A stretch of 64,000 nt of DNA, taken from Odontocerum albicorne. Lineage: Eukaryota; Arthropoda; Insecta; Trichoptera; Odontoceridae. The translations under genes were made by a program, and so were the position numbers. The DNA is taken from positions 17,435,327 to 17,499,326 of the forward strand of contig OX463864.1 in the NCBI GenBank assembly GCA_949825065.1, written 5' to 3'. Below are positions 54,285-64,000 of the stretch, piece after piece (the first letter of the stretch is position 1; every line of letters starts with the position of its first letter). The notes below the pieces were generated by a model. The model made no database searches. It saw only the letters and a program-made list of their open reading frames with translations, and was not told the DNA's origin.

Positions 54285-54605
54285 TGTCGTCTTCGTTGCT
54301 GGGTCTCATAGTCAAAAATCCTCTCACCAGAATTTTGTTTCTTTTTTCTTTTCTTTTTTCTAAGTGAGTGAACCGTTGCACACCAGCAAACTCACTGGTT
54401 ATACCGATGTACTAGAGCACACTGACATATTTATTTCCTTATTTTTGATAGAAAAATATGACCGAAGTCGTAAGTATCCTTATACTCCTTAATACTAATC
54501 GAATAAAAAGCCTGTCATTCGAGGGGAGTAGCACAGTGCGGAGTTCGAACCGACAACCTTCTGCACGGAATTTCAGTGCATTACCACGCGACTATGTACC
54601 TCGAA
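54285..54605 (-). mobile_element. SINE-B copy
   Basis: It starts with the reversed tail (cttcgttgctgggtctcatag). The gtgagtgaaccgttgcacaccagc block, atgaccgaagtcgta, and the head (gggagtagcacagtgcgga + gttcgaaccg ... ccacgcgac) follow. The middle is shortened. Confidence 0.78.
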
Positions 54606-55032
54606 CTATAAAATGTAAAAAAAACAATGTTTGAATTTGTAGGAAAAAAAATAGGAATGGTGATATGCGAAAAGAATTCGAATGAAACAATTATACATTA
54701 CTTGAGATAAATAAAAAGTAAATTATGAAACATTTACGAAAATAATCTATATGTATAGAATATATGGTTCAAGATGTTTGGGAAGAGCTAGAAAAATGTG
54801 ACACGACTAAATTAATTACTCGTATATTCTGAAATAGGGAAGAGGGAAAAGCTTTAATAACACATGCACAAAGTAGTGTATGGACGTGGCAAAAGCGAAA
54901 GAGGCCTGAATAGATTGAACTGGAGATATTTTGTCTCTCCCTACAACAATGCCTTGATGGTGATTATGTCAAACGATACTTTTGCTGCATTGCAGGTGTT
55001 CTGTGAAGATACTGACAATTTTCCGTGCTTAA

Positions 55033-55647
55033 CCTGTTCACCGCGTTAAAAATCAAATTCCACGAATCCTGTGCGCGGCACAATTTCAGCGTTTTTTAAT
55101 TTCTAAGTTTAAACACATATTTTGTTTAGAACCACTGATATTTGATTACAACACCAAGTAAACATGACACTTAAGTAATTTTCTGATAATAAATATTAGT
55201 CATTACTCTTAAGGAGACTCATTAAATAAAGGAGATAAACTTAACATTACGTAAAATAAACAAAGGAATGCTACGATCAAATCAATGCTTCATGACACTC
55301 ACCCAATCAAATGCATATAGCACTAGTAATGTTTATTTACGTAAGAGAGACTTAGTAATGTTTATTTACGTAAGAGAGACTCATCGCAGGACTCGATCCG
55401 CACGACAGGTCGTTAATGCTGGAAATATTGAGAAACCAAAAAAATTCGGCGCTCTGTTTATTCAACAATATCTCATAAACTAATATATTATTTAACAAGG
55501 TTTTCAGAGATGTCGCTAGAATAAAGAATATTTTAAATTTTAGTTCAATTTTTATTCCGGTTTTGTGTCATTTTTTTTAAGTATTTGTGATTTGAAACTT
55601 GGATTGTCGTCAGATCACAGGCGTTTGTGCTCCCCGCGGGGAAAGAG
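55033..55647. mobile_element. Possible TTAA-flanked MITE
   Basis: TTAA at 55029-55032 and 55648-55651 border ends CCTGTTCACCGCG and, reversed, CTCTTTCCCCGCG. These match at 9 of 13 positions. There is no coding capacity. A 31-bp duplication (agtaatgtttatttacgtaa + gagagact) lies inside at 55325-55385. The ends are imperfect, so this is tentative. Confidence 0.4.
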
Positions 55648-55654
55648 TTAAACT

Positions 55655-56265
55655 CCGGATCTTAACCCGCTTTACTGCACTGCTAGTAATTTTCTTTCTC
55701 CCGTGACGTCGGATCTTAAGTCCGTCGTCGCTACTTTTCACACTGGAGGAGGGGCCCTCTTTAGGCAGTTCCTTCATCGTCGCAAAATGAGGTTTCGCTT
55801 ATAACAAATTTAATAAAAAAATGGATTTTTACTATAGATCCCGCTGGATGACGATTTATTTTAACCTACAAATTAGTTAGTGGTGGTGAGATCAAACTGA
55901 ACTGAACGAATTATGAAATAACATTCCAGTAGTTAAAACGACGTCACAAGCAGTCTTAGGAATCATCGATTGAATTGAACAGTCTTGACGTTACGATCAA
56001 AGCCGGCTGCTTCTCATTGCAAACATACATTCTGATGGCAGACAATTGTAATGAGTGAAGAACTTGGTGGAGCGACTGTCATGCTGTGATGGTTGATTTA
56101 TGTCTCCATACGTCGCATTGTCATGCTTGTCATAGAAATATGGCCGACTATGGCAATTATTCCTAGATATATATATCTTGATGCGGTCTATTTTTAACGA
56201 ATAGATTCCTCCGGATAAAGCGCATTCTCTGAACTGGAAAGAAAAAAAGCTCTGATTAGCTCTCG
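55655..56265. other. Unassigned stretch
   Basis: No gene recognised. The 55655-55790 part is relatively GC-rich. Confidence 0.25.
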
Positions 56266-56267
56266 GA

Positions 56268-56388
56268 ATGGATGGCACCAAGAAATTAACTGCATGGAGA
56301 TTTTTGAACAGTAGTGGGGACTTGATACAATATGAACACGCAAAGTTGAGGTTTCTTGTACGAAAGTAGCACTGATTTTTTTTATTGT
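56268..56388 (+). mobile_element. Decayed LINE C-terminal fragment
   Basis: The phrase aacacgcaaagttgaggtttcttgtacgaaagtagcactga resembles 61190-61240 (ggtttcttgagcgaaggtagcactga). The latter encodes part of a C-terminal cysteine-containing LINE region. Only about 120 bp can be aligned. Confidence 0.4.
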
Positions 56389-56389
56389 T

Positions 56390-57290
56390 ATGTTATCCTA
56401 AGGTTGTTTTAAGTATGTACGGTCTACCACTTGCCCCCCTTAATGTCCTCTCTAGTTACATAATAAAGTTGAGAGTAAAATGTCACTTATTTTAATTGAT
56501 TTTAATGTCTTAAATAAAACGTCATCCTTTGCGATACAGATATGATTTACTAAAAGCCATGTGTTTACCGCTTACAGTGAATGTTGCGTTTTTTATTTTT
56601 TCGATGAACTTTTCCATTTATAGATCGATTGTTAATTTTTTTAAGCTTAATCAGTTGAAACTTTTAATTATCTAGAATTGTAGTTTTTTTTATTTACTTT
56701 ATTATATTGATTCATATAATTTCATAATGTCTTCAATTTGGTGGCACAAATCATCCTAGTTTGGGTGGATTGCCTATTTCAAGAAAATGTCTTAATTTTT
56801 TTACTTTTGAGGTTATGCCTATGACTAAAAAAGTAAATATTCAAAAGTCAATTAATCGACTTGAATAAGTAAATTGGATGACGAATGTCATCCAATTTAC
56901 TTATCAAAATCTGCATAATATTCAAGTACTTTAATCTGAAAACCAATACATGAGACCAAAAATCAAAACAACAAACTGAAGGAACAAAATATGGACATGT
57001 ATAAAACTGCATAACACGCATTTCAGAATGCTGTCCGTCTCTTATGTGTATCTGATTACATTACTGTGATGAATAATCCATCAGAGAGCGATCTCTTTCG
57101 CAGTATAACATTCTGCCTTGCCTAGCCCGGTATGGTGAACGCATCGATCACCAACTCTTTAACAGGGCTTGTCAACAAACGGAGTTCGTCAACTCTATTG
57201 ATACATTATCGTAAAAAAAACCTTAACTAATATTTTATTTAAGGTTTCGTTTTTAACTGTGTGGAACTCTATATAAGAATATTTAATAAT
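56390..57290. other. Unassigned stretch with a strong hairpin
   Basis: No gene recognised. A perfect 18-bp-arm hairpin lies at 56865-56904 (ataagtaaattggatgac / gtcatccaatttacttat, loop gaat). Confidence 0.5.
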
Positions 57291-57311
57291 AAATTACTTT
57301 GATATTCCACT

Positions 57312-57782
57312 TCTTCTGCATCTTATTTTAGGCCTGTTGGCATGTTATGGCCCTGCATCATTGTTCGCCTCTAGTGACGTCGACGGCCAGCTGTCTTTCC
57401 ATTTTTTGGGAGGTCGTCCTGAAAGTCTGCTTGCTTGGGGGATACTGCCCCTGACCATTTTTACGGCTCTTGGTTCCGCCATTCTGGATACGTGTTCGTT
57501 CCAGAACCTTCTTCTCTGTCGTCCCCATCTGATAATATTTTCAACTTCGCACGTCCTTCGGATTTCTGTGTTTCGTACTCTATCACGAAGGGGTTTGCCA
57601 GCGATACTCCTGAGTACCTTCATTTCGCTGGTTTGAAGGAGATTTTTGGTTTTGACAGTGTCGGCTCTGGACTCTATGTGTCATTATGGGGTGGACACAG
57701 GTCTTGTATATCCTCACCTTGCTGTGGATGTTCATATGCTTGTTTTTCCATACAGTGTTATTTAAACATCTAATTACATTAA
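57312..57782 (-). mobile_element. LINE-3 3' fragment, copy 2
   Basis: Minus-strand frame 57623-57345 reads MKVLRSIAGKPLRDRVRNTE, IRRTCEVENIIRWGRQRRRF, WNEHVSRMAEPRAVK and a GRPPKKWKDSW tail. This is the end of a non-LTR retrotransposon protein. The 12-bp target duplication TGATATTCCACT is exact (57300-57311 and 57783-57794). Its 5' boundary (tggaaaaacaagcatatg on the minus strand) coincides with that of copy 1 at 17089. It is inserted in a repeat whose other copy is at 20466. Confidence 0.88.
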
Positions 57783-57799
57783 TGATATTCCACTAATTA

Positions 57800-58830
57800 C
57801 ATTAATCCAAACAAATAAATAGCTAGTAACAATTTATATACGGATAAAGTAATATATAATATTCTTGACAATAAATTAACGATTAAGTCCAGTTACACAT
57901 TCCGTGGTTCTTCTGGGTCTATCTTTCGCAATCCATTCCTTCAAATATCCCGTTTTTAAGTCTAGCTATATTTGAAACGTAGATTCACAAAATACTTGTA
58001 AATGCATTAAACAATACCCCGTATCCTACAACTAAAATCATAAAATATTTAAGCTTCATAACAAGAAAATACGCAACTCAATAAAATCTCAAAACACACT
58101 TTAAGATAGATATATCGGAATCTACTTATTTTTTACGCTATGACAATATATTTCATTGCGTTTGGAACCGGTGATGTCTCCTTATACGAGTAAAATCTAA
58201 GCCGTGTGAGATACGATGTATTGTTTCAATATAGGTAATCGAGTTTTTTAACAGTTGTTCAACAGTATGAATAAAATCAATTTTTTTTTTGTTACTATAC
58301 GATGATTTAAAAATTTATTTCGTTTATTGAAAAAGTTCTTAAATATCTTATCTATCGCCATCGACTGCAAAGTTGTCGACCGCTGACTCAGAGCGTATAC
58401 CTACATTTAAAAGGATTTGATGTGCATTTCTGGCATGTCTTATGTACCGTACAAGAAGACAAGCCTTTGATAGAGCCTCAATTTATGTACTATTCTTTAC
58501 TGATATTAAAATCCGAAGAAAGGCTTAGACTCCATGTATTGAAGGAAGCAAGCGAGGATCTTGATGCAATCCCTGGCGGACAACTGATGGTTTTTGGAAT
58601 GAACACAAAATATTTTTTTTTAAAGAAAGAACTTTTTTGTTTTTTTTTATACAGTGGATATGTGTTATTTAAGGTAAAGTGATGTGCGTATTTGTTGCGT
58701 TTACATACAAACATATCATCACGAAATGGCTGGTGTTGGATCGGCGGAGAGAACTGACATCTCATTTTTTTAATCTGAATACACAACTTTCGCCTTTTCG
58801 ATATTGATACATCTAGTCATGCACAATATT
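57800..58830. other. Unassigned stretch
   Basis: No gene recognised. Frame 58422-58682 (86 codons) has no identifiable domain. TACGAGTA occurs at 58185. Confidence 0.25.
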
Positions 58831-58833
58831 ATA

Positions 58834-59275
58834 TTATTCAAACTTATCAATTTTACCTTCTTTAAAAATCTGGTACTCTTGATCCAGCCACGTTTTCCTC
58901 GGTCTACCTCTTCCACGCAAACTTTGCAATTGTGATTTGCATACTCGCTTAGTCATTCTTTCGTTATTTATTCTATCCACATGTCCAAAACGTCTTAAAG
59001 CTTCTTTCTTCATCATACTTAAAACATCAATTTTATCCATGCATTCATTTCTGATGTCTTGATTCCGCCCCTTTCATATATTGACATTCCACTTTTTATT
59101 TCTTATTAAACGCATCTCCATTACAGTATTATACGAGTATACTGTCATTTTTGCTACTTTTAATGTAGCGCCGTCGTTTTTTATAACATTAAGTGCTCCG
59201 TTTACCTTGTTCCCTGTAGCTGCCCTTCTTTCAATGCCCCTTTCAATTTGCCCATCAAACGTGAACAATTAATTA
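58834..59275 (-). mobile_element. LINE-1 fragment
   Basis: Minus-strand frames read VLSMMKKEALRRFGHVDRIN, NERMTKRVCKSQ, RGRGRPRKTWLDQEYQIFKE (58834-59040) and, upstream, a RRAATGNKVNGALNVI block (59074-59268). These are the consecutive C-terminal blocks of LINE-1 with a deletion between them. The upstream block carries a TACGAGTA scar at 59132. Confidence 0.8.
59132..59139. repeat. Transposon excision footprint TACGAGTA (paralogue-supported)
   Basis: On the LINE sense strand this reads aaatgacagtaTACTCGTAtaatactg. The paralogue at 12221-12244 reads aaatgacaatatataatagtg. The only length difference is 6 bp (CTCG plus TA), and the flanks align without gaps. Confidence 0.75.
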
Positions 59276-59419
59276 TAAATCCTCTTGTGCACTTTCCTTT
59301 GTAAGAATTGTCGAACGCATTGTAGGTTTATTATTGACACTTTTTTTCTAATGGTTGAACTCACACGACAACCAGTTGGTCAAAGGCCTGAAAGCTGTTT
59401 GGTTGCAAGAAAGGCGCTG

Positions 59420-59660
59420 CCTTTATGAATATCCAGGTTAAAATATCCACCAAACGTTGGTTCCACAAATTGAACTCAAAACGAATTGTGTCTGTCATAT
59501 GCAGGATAAGAATAGACCACTGTCTGATAGGAAGCCACCTTTATAAAATCCATTTAAAAGAAAGTCCTTCATGCACGTGTGAAATGGATGAGAAGACCCT
59601 CGACCATGTTTTCTTTAAGTATTCTTTACGCACCGCATATCATGTTTACTCAATCATAAT
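59420..59660 (+). pseudogene. RNase-H/zinc-knuckle-type C-terminal LINE fragment
   Basis: The 79-codon frame reads RWFHKLNSKRIVSVICRIRI, then CLIGSHLYKIHLKES, and SCTCEMDEKTLDHVFF. This matches the R-R-GH-L-G-HL-K-G-S-C-CG-EET-EH pattern found at the C-terminus of I/R1/Jockey-group LINEs after the RNase H domain. It ends soon after the H of the C-C-H cluster. No RT or RNase H is nearby, so it is an isolated relic of a lineage different from LINE-1 to LINE-4. Confidence 0.65.
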
Positions 59661-59939
59661 ATAAATGTCCCACGTCAGTTCAAAATGTCCCACTTTCTGA
59701 CACTTGATTCTCCATTAATTTGCTGTCACATATATATTGTCCAAAAGTCCTTAAATATTTAGTACTACAGTGGTTTCTTACATATTTTCAAACTGCCCTC
59801 TTTCCGTAAAATCGTTCTCTTTATAGAATTAAATGCCTTATTAACTAATATATAATAATAACGCATAGAAAAATATCAAATAGATATAAAAAATATAAAC
59901 TGTAAAAATAATTCTATAACAAACCTGAATTGTTCATAT

Positions 59940-60460
59940 TCGCATTTTTTCCTTTCGTTTCTTTTTTCCACTATGATGATAGTCAATAATAGTATTTCGG
60001 TTCCAACTTTGATGTATGGGAGTAAAACGTGGACGTGGGAAATAACTGATAGGAGTCGAATCAATGCTGTAGAAATGCGTGCATTGAGAATAATACTTGG
60101 GGTGACAATGTTTGACATAATACGGAATGAATTGTTGAGGCATAAACGAGAACTTAAAACTGTTGTTTAATAAATAAGATAAATAAAAGCCATCTGAGAT
60201 GGTTTTGGACATGTGGAATGAATTAATGGAGAAATACTTAAATCAGATATATAGTGCAAATGGGAGTGAAAGACCAGGGAAAGAATGGTTTGATCAAGTT
60301 AATGATATTCTGAAAGAAAGAAACGTAGAAAGACAGAGAAATCTTAGAAGTTGTATGAGAAGGATAAAGAAGATGTTTAGGATGTGTTTCGAGATAAGGA
60401 AGTTTGGCGTTCTGTCCTTTCGGCCTACCCCGGTTGATAAATTGCGTACTGGTATGTACA
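59940..60460 (+). mobile_element. LINE-1 fragment, C-terminal region to 3' end
   Basis: Frames read VPTLMYGSKTWTWEITDRSR, INAVEMRALRIILGVTMFDI and IRNELLRHKREL (59973-60170). Frame 60199-60513 has NGSERPGKEWFDQVNDILKE, RNVERQRNLRSCMRR. The 3' end is ttcggcctaccccggttgat + gcgtactggtatgta. This copy gives the clearest protein text of the family and serves as the empty-site reference for three scars. Confidence 0.82.
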
Positions 60461-60464
60461 AATC

Positions 60465-61060
60465 AACCTCTATGGTGTGGAATGCCAATTTAACTAACAA
60501 TTTTAACTCATAGGACTGTATCAAATAGATACAAAATACAATTTTTTTTTAAATAACAAAAATATTGCCGTAACCATGGCAAACGTTGATGTTTCAAATT
60601 CACATTTTTTGCATACGTCACTTTTTTTTTTCTTTCTAAAAGTATAAATTATCAACCCCTGACATCAACGAAGAGGCGCAGTAATAACGCTCAAGATCTA
60701 AGAATCACTCGCAATGGTGGATGTACGAGTAAATAGCGGATGGATGTCGGACATGGCACTCGCAGGGTCGGGACTGTCCGCGACCCAGACTGGTTCAGCG
60801 TCTTTAATAAGAGAATTGTTTATTATTATTATTATTACTGTTACTATCCTTGGCCGATGTCTACATGCGCTATTCCGATTGCCCATTTCTCATTATATGC
60901 CGCAACATCCATCCAGTTGGATATCTCGAAGAAATCAGACTGATTTGGCATGTCATTATGTTTGATATAGAAGGATGTGGAGGTACATTATGAATATTAA
61001 ACAACTTTGAGACTTTGTGTATTGTATTTATACAACGAAGACTCTGATCTATAGAAAATT
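60465..61060. other. Unassigned stretch
   Basis: No gene recognised. An (att)n microsatellite lies at 60820-60837. TACGAGTA occurs at 60724. Confidence 0.3.
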
Positions 61061-61139
61061 AACTATAAATTGTTTTGTTATTCCACATATTACATAAATC
61101 CCTACTACACGTGTTTCTAACTCCTATCCCGAGGCTTAT

Positions 61140-61980
61140 ATATGGCCTACTTGGAGAGCACTGAACACACTCCAAGTAGATGGGGCTAAAAGCAAGGGGA
61201 ACATTGAGAGAAGGGGTTTCTTGAGCGAAGGTAGCACTGAATGTGACTGTGGGGATACACAGGAATCACAACTCATGTCGGTTTATATTAACCTTTCCCT
61301 TCCTGTGCTAAAAAAAATCGCCCCGCTTCCCGTGCTGCGTATTCAATACACATGTAACAATGAGCGATTTAAAATCGAAAAAAATAAGAATATTCGTAGC
61401 CAATCGCTTAAATTAATCAAATTTGAAGTCAAAAGTGATTATAATTGAAATTCGAAAACGGGCAAAGCGACCGCCTCTACCGAAAGCCGCCGACCTACTG
61501 AGCGAGAGAAGCGAGCGAACTGAGATTCTATTTCTTCGATTCCCATGTACCGAAGTAGAGTGAGAGTGAGACGTGAATAGCGTCGCTTCCTCACCCATAG
61601 CGGTTTTTTTAGAATGAATATACATACGTCACACACTGGCACACGTTTGATTGTATTGGTGAATTTATTCCCGATTTTCACAAAAAATCTTTGATATGGC
61701 CGATAAGTGCTAATTATTATTAATATTATTTTTTTCATTCGATGCGTAAATGTATTACGGAGGAATACCTAAAATCTGAACCGAGTATTTATTATATTTA
61801 TAGAGATATTAAAGTATTTAGAAGCAATGTGTACTAGTTACACATCACAGGACAGGAAGGGTTAACATCGAGATGCTCTGAGCAGGACCTGATTGATACG
61901 AACGATAGGGCAAGTTGCCTCCTACTGGAAACACGTGGCATAGTTGATGGTCTGGACACAGAAACACATGACTTTTGAAT
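61140..61980 (+). mobile_element. LINE C-terminal relic split by a TTAA element
   Basis: The 61140-61290 part reads WPTWRALNTLQVDGAKSKGN, then GFLSEGSTECDCGDTQES: a W-LN-LR-G-R-N-W...C-CG-Q pattern typical of C-terminal LINE ends. After the TTAA element, 61862-61975 reads on as a SRTDLIDTNDRA block, which resembles the usual DL-N--A ending. The two parts make one decayed unit. Confidence 0.55.
61292..61861. mobile_element. TTAA-flanked MITE candidate
   Basis: TTAA lies at 61288-61291 and 61862-61865. The inner ends are CCTTTCCCTTCCTGTG and, reversed, CCCTTCCTGTCCTGTG, which share CCTTCCTGT offset by a few bases. There is no coding capacity. The location within a LINE unit supports an insertion. 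Confidence 0.45.
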
Positions 61981-62020
61981 TCGCTATATTCATTTGAATA
62001 CCTTGAACTGGACGCCTCTC

Positions 62021-62186
62021 ATACAGCTCAACTACTATATCAATACTTCCATATTATTTCCATACAGCTCAACTACTATATCAATACTTCCATATTATTT
62101 CCATACAGCTCAACTACTATATCAATACTTCCATATTATTTCCATACAGCTCAACTACTATATCAATGCTTCCATATTATTTCCAT
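62021..62186. repeat. 41-bp tandem repeat x4
   Basis: The unit atacagctcaactactatat + caatacttccatattatttcc repeats with 41-bp spacing (cagctc at 62024, 62065, 62106 and 62147). One difference appears in the last unit (caatgc). Confidence 0.95.
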
Positions 62187-62189
62187 TAT

Positions 62190-62550
62190 TTCAGTCACTA
62201 TGATTCTTGTCCCATCATATTTTGAATCGCACCCACATCAATAATGGATGACTATTCCACTATACTATATATTCTACAACAGTGAACTTCCGTTCTTTTC
62301 CATTTCTTCATTCGTTTCGCAATGTTTACAATATTTTGGACTGTCAGCTTTAGGAGCCATAAACAATGCGTATATTCGATATGACATAAACACAAAATTA
62401 GGATCAACTCTGCGTTTTATGAGCCTTTCTTCCAGCTTTTGCCCCCAAGGAATAAAATAGTATCTTGTGTTCAGTGACTTCTAAATATTTTTACCCAGAT
62501 TTAAAAAAAAATCTATCCTGGTTCTCACTACTATGATAAAATAATAATTT
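62190..62550. other. Unassigned stretch
   Basis: No gene recognised. Confidence 0.25.
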
Positions 62551-62554
62551 ATTT

Positions 62555-62990
62555 TAGATATCCGACTCTCCTTAAGGGCGCTCTTAATCGGGATTCAAAC
62601 CCACTTATATTGATAAATTAAAAATATTAGAAAAAAAAACGAGTTGAATGATATGATAGGGACGTGGTGGATGCGACCCCTAGATAAGGACTTCCCCGCA
62701 TCTGCATATGTTTATAAAACCATATTTGTTAAGAAAACCGCAGAAAACTTACGAAGATAAGTCAAACTACAAAGAGTTGTTTCTACAACGTACTTTCTAC
62801 AATGAAAGTCTATTACAATATAGCTTTATTGACGGATGAAATATGGTGGTACATGTTGCCATTAGATTAGGTACTTCCCCGCATCTGCATAGATTTAGAA
62901 AAATATATTTGATAAGAAAACCGCAGAAAATATATTAAGAGAAGACGAACTACAAAGAAACCTTCGTAGATCTTCCGTATGTGTAAGTAA
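62555..62990. mobile_element. Two overlapping or tandem SINE-C copies
   Basis: The blocks ttagattaggacttccccgcatctgcat-type, aaaaccgcagaaa and gaactacaaagaaacc occur at 62680-62780 and again at 62865-62985. Only the first carries the B-box side (gggattcaaaccc at 62590). The second looks like a partial tandem copy of the distal half. Confidence 0.65.
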
Positions 62991-63068
62991 CATATTCGGC
63001 TTTACGTAACATAAAGTGTAGTGTATGTGTGTGTGTCTTTCTTTATATACTCATAAATTTTGATAAAA

Positions 63069-63125
63069 CTTCAGGAAGCACTTGAACACACCCCAAAAAG
63101 GGTTGTGTTCAAGTGCTTCCTGAAG
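63069..63125. repeat. Hairpin with 25-bp arms
   Basis: cttcaggaagcacttgaaca + caccc (63069-63093) faces gggttgtgttcaagtgcttcc + tgaag (63101-63125) with one mismatch. The right arm and what follows are LINE-1 sequence (compare 19548-19590). The left arm is therefore an inverted duplicate of it. Confidence 0.85.
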
Positions 63126-63288
63126 CTGAACACGCCACCCATATCTTGAGACAGACAAAATTCGATCTTGTTGAAATGTTACTCTATAAAACGAACTTGA
63201 ACCAAAAATAAAGATCGTGATTTATTCAATATTGCGCAAGTAATATGACTGTTACGACAAAAACCAATCAAGAAATATACTAGAAATA

Positions 63289-63716
63289 CTACCGTGATTA
63301 AAAAGTTTTAGGACTTTATTCATAAAATTGAAAATACAAGTTTATTCATCAAAATCGATATGGTCCCCTTCAAAATACTCCCCATCTACTGCAACGCACT
63401 TACGCCACCAGCGCTTGATCCAATCCTCGAAACACCGCTGGTACTCAATTTTCGGTATGTCCATCAGAGCCGTCTTCTATTTTTTCATGACATCCTTTCG
63501 GGTGCTGTAACGCGTTACGCGAAGCGGTTTTTTAAATCGGTTGAACAGGAAAAAGTCGCAGGGAGCCAGATCAGGTGAATTCGAAGGCTGCTGGATAGTA
63601 TTCGTGTTGTTTTTGGTCAAAACTCACGGATAAGGATCGTATTGTGCGACGGTGCGTTATCGTGGTGCAAAATCCACGAGTTGTTGGCCCACAAATCCGG
63701 TCTTGTAGAAAAAACG
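63289..63716 (-). mobile_element. Mariner 3' end, same family as 12.9 kb
   Basis: The end CTACCGTGATTAAAAAGT (63289) next to TA matches the 12876 element's terminus with two or three changes. The minus strand then encodes the C-terminal half of the transposase, cut off at about 63716. The copy keeps the catalytic segment that the 12.9-kb copy lost. Confidence 0.88.
63342..63716 (-). pseudogene. Mariner transposase C-terminal half, frameshifted
   Basis: The minus strand reads WILHHDNAPSHN (second catalytic aspartate), then IREF and a stop in place of LTK. After a frame change come IHLIWLPAT-phase codons equivalent to SPDLAPCDFFLF, the NRFKKPLRVTRYSTRKDVMK block, and RWRKCVAVDGEYFEGDHIDF with the terminal TAA at 63344-63342. 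Nothing N-terminal to the second aspartate remains. The shared family allows the deleted part of the 12.9-kb copy to be located. Confidence 0.82.
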
Positions 63717-63719
63717 CAT

Positions 63720-64000
63720 TTTAGAACCAATAAATAAATGCAGAACTTTTTAAGTACCCATTCACCGCACTAATTGAGGGGTTACTGTTCTAAATTTTAG
63801 TTTCTTTTTACACCCATAGCACGATTTATCGAGTCACAAATTATTGAATACAAAAGATGTTTTTTTTTAATATTTTGAATCAAATTATTTTCCTCTAGCG
63901 ATAAGCTCCGTAGTTTGAAAACCACTGATTCGATACAAAAACTAATTTCTTGATGTTTCTTCGAGGTCATATCGGTGTTAAACATTTACAGCCGACTAAA
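63720..64000. other. Unassigned stretch
   Basis: No gene recognised up to the window edge. Confidence 0.25.

Noticed and set aside
58422..58682. 86-codon frame as a host exon
   Set aside because: No recognised domain, no splice-site support, and a low-complexity end.

Overview
This window looks like repeat-rich, AT-rich non-coding DNA from an animal nuclear genome, most likely an arthropod and probably an insect. The reasons are several mariner-type transposase remnants, short TTAA-flanked piggyBac-like elements, RTE-like and CR1/L2-like non-LTR retrotransposon fragments and tRNA-derived SINEs. The order cannot be fixed from the sequence. No intact host gene, functional tRNA or rRNA could be supported. 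Almost every long reading frame is either a broken transposon fragment or chance.

Layout. 0.3-1.3 kb: hAT-like element with a nested RTE-type LINE tail. 2-9 kb: SINE copies, a 380-bp palindromic element, a mariner whose two halves face each other, and a 124-bp tandem array. 9-24 kb: decayed LINE fragments, a complete-ended but internally deleted mariner (12.9-13.8 kb) and a CR1/L2-like LINE 3' end (14.8-15.4 kb). 24-35 kb: more LINE debris, a 28-bp tandem array, a 493-bp mariner derivative with CGAG ends (29.1-29.6 kb) and a TTAA element inside a LINE (33.8-34.1 kb). 35-46 kb: SINE copies, a LINE nested in another LINE (40.6-42.0 kb), a 122-bp higher-order tandem array and a 61-bp array. 47-48.6 kb: a TTAA-flanked element with perfect 16-bp inverted ends carrying four 306-bp satellite units. 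48.6-64 kb: SINEs, LINE debris, a palindromic element with a hammerhead-like core, a 200-bp assembly gap (52643-52842), two further TTAA-element candidates and a second mariner of the 12.9-kb family.

The strongest unexplained signal is the dispersed 8-mer TACGAGTA / TACTCGTA. I counted 22 copies by eye, where composition alone predicts about 2-3. In four cases repeat paralogues show the motif as a 6-bp gain at a TA. That is the scar expected when a TA-targeting (Tc1/mariner class) transposon with CGAG ends excises. The window also holds a mariner derivative with exactly such ends. The genome appears to have been heavily sprinkled with excision footprints.

The other connected story is retrotransposon parasitism. 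A tRNA-headed SINE family (called SINE-B here) has a 3' tail that matches the 3' end of the CR1/L2-like LINE at 14.8 kb, which suggests that LINE supplied its replication machinery. Family names (LINE-1 to LINE-4, SINE-A to SINE-C) are local labels for this window only.
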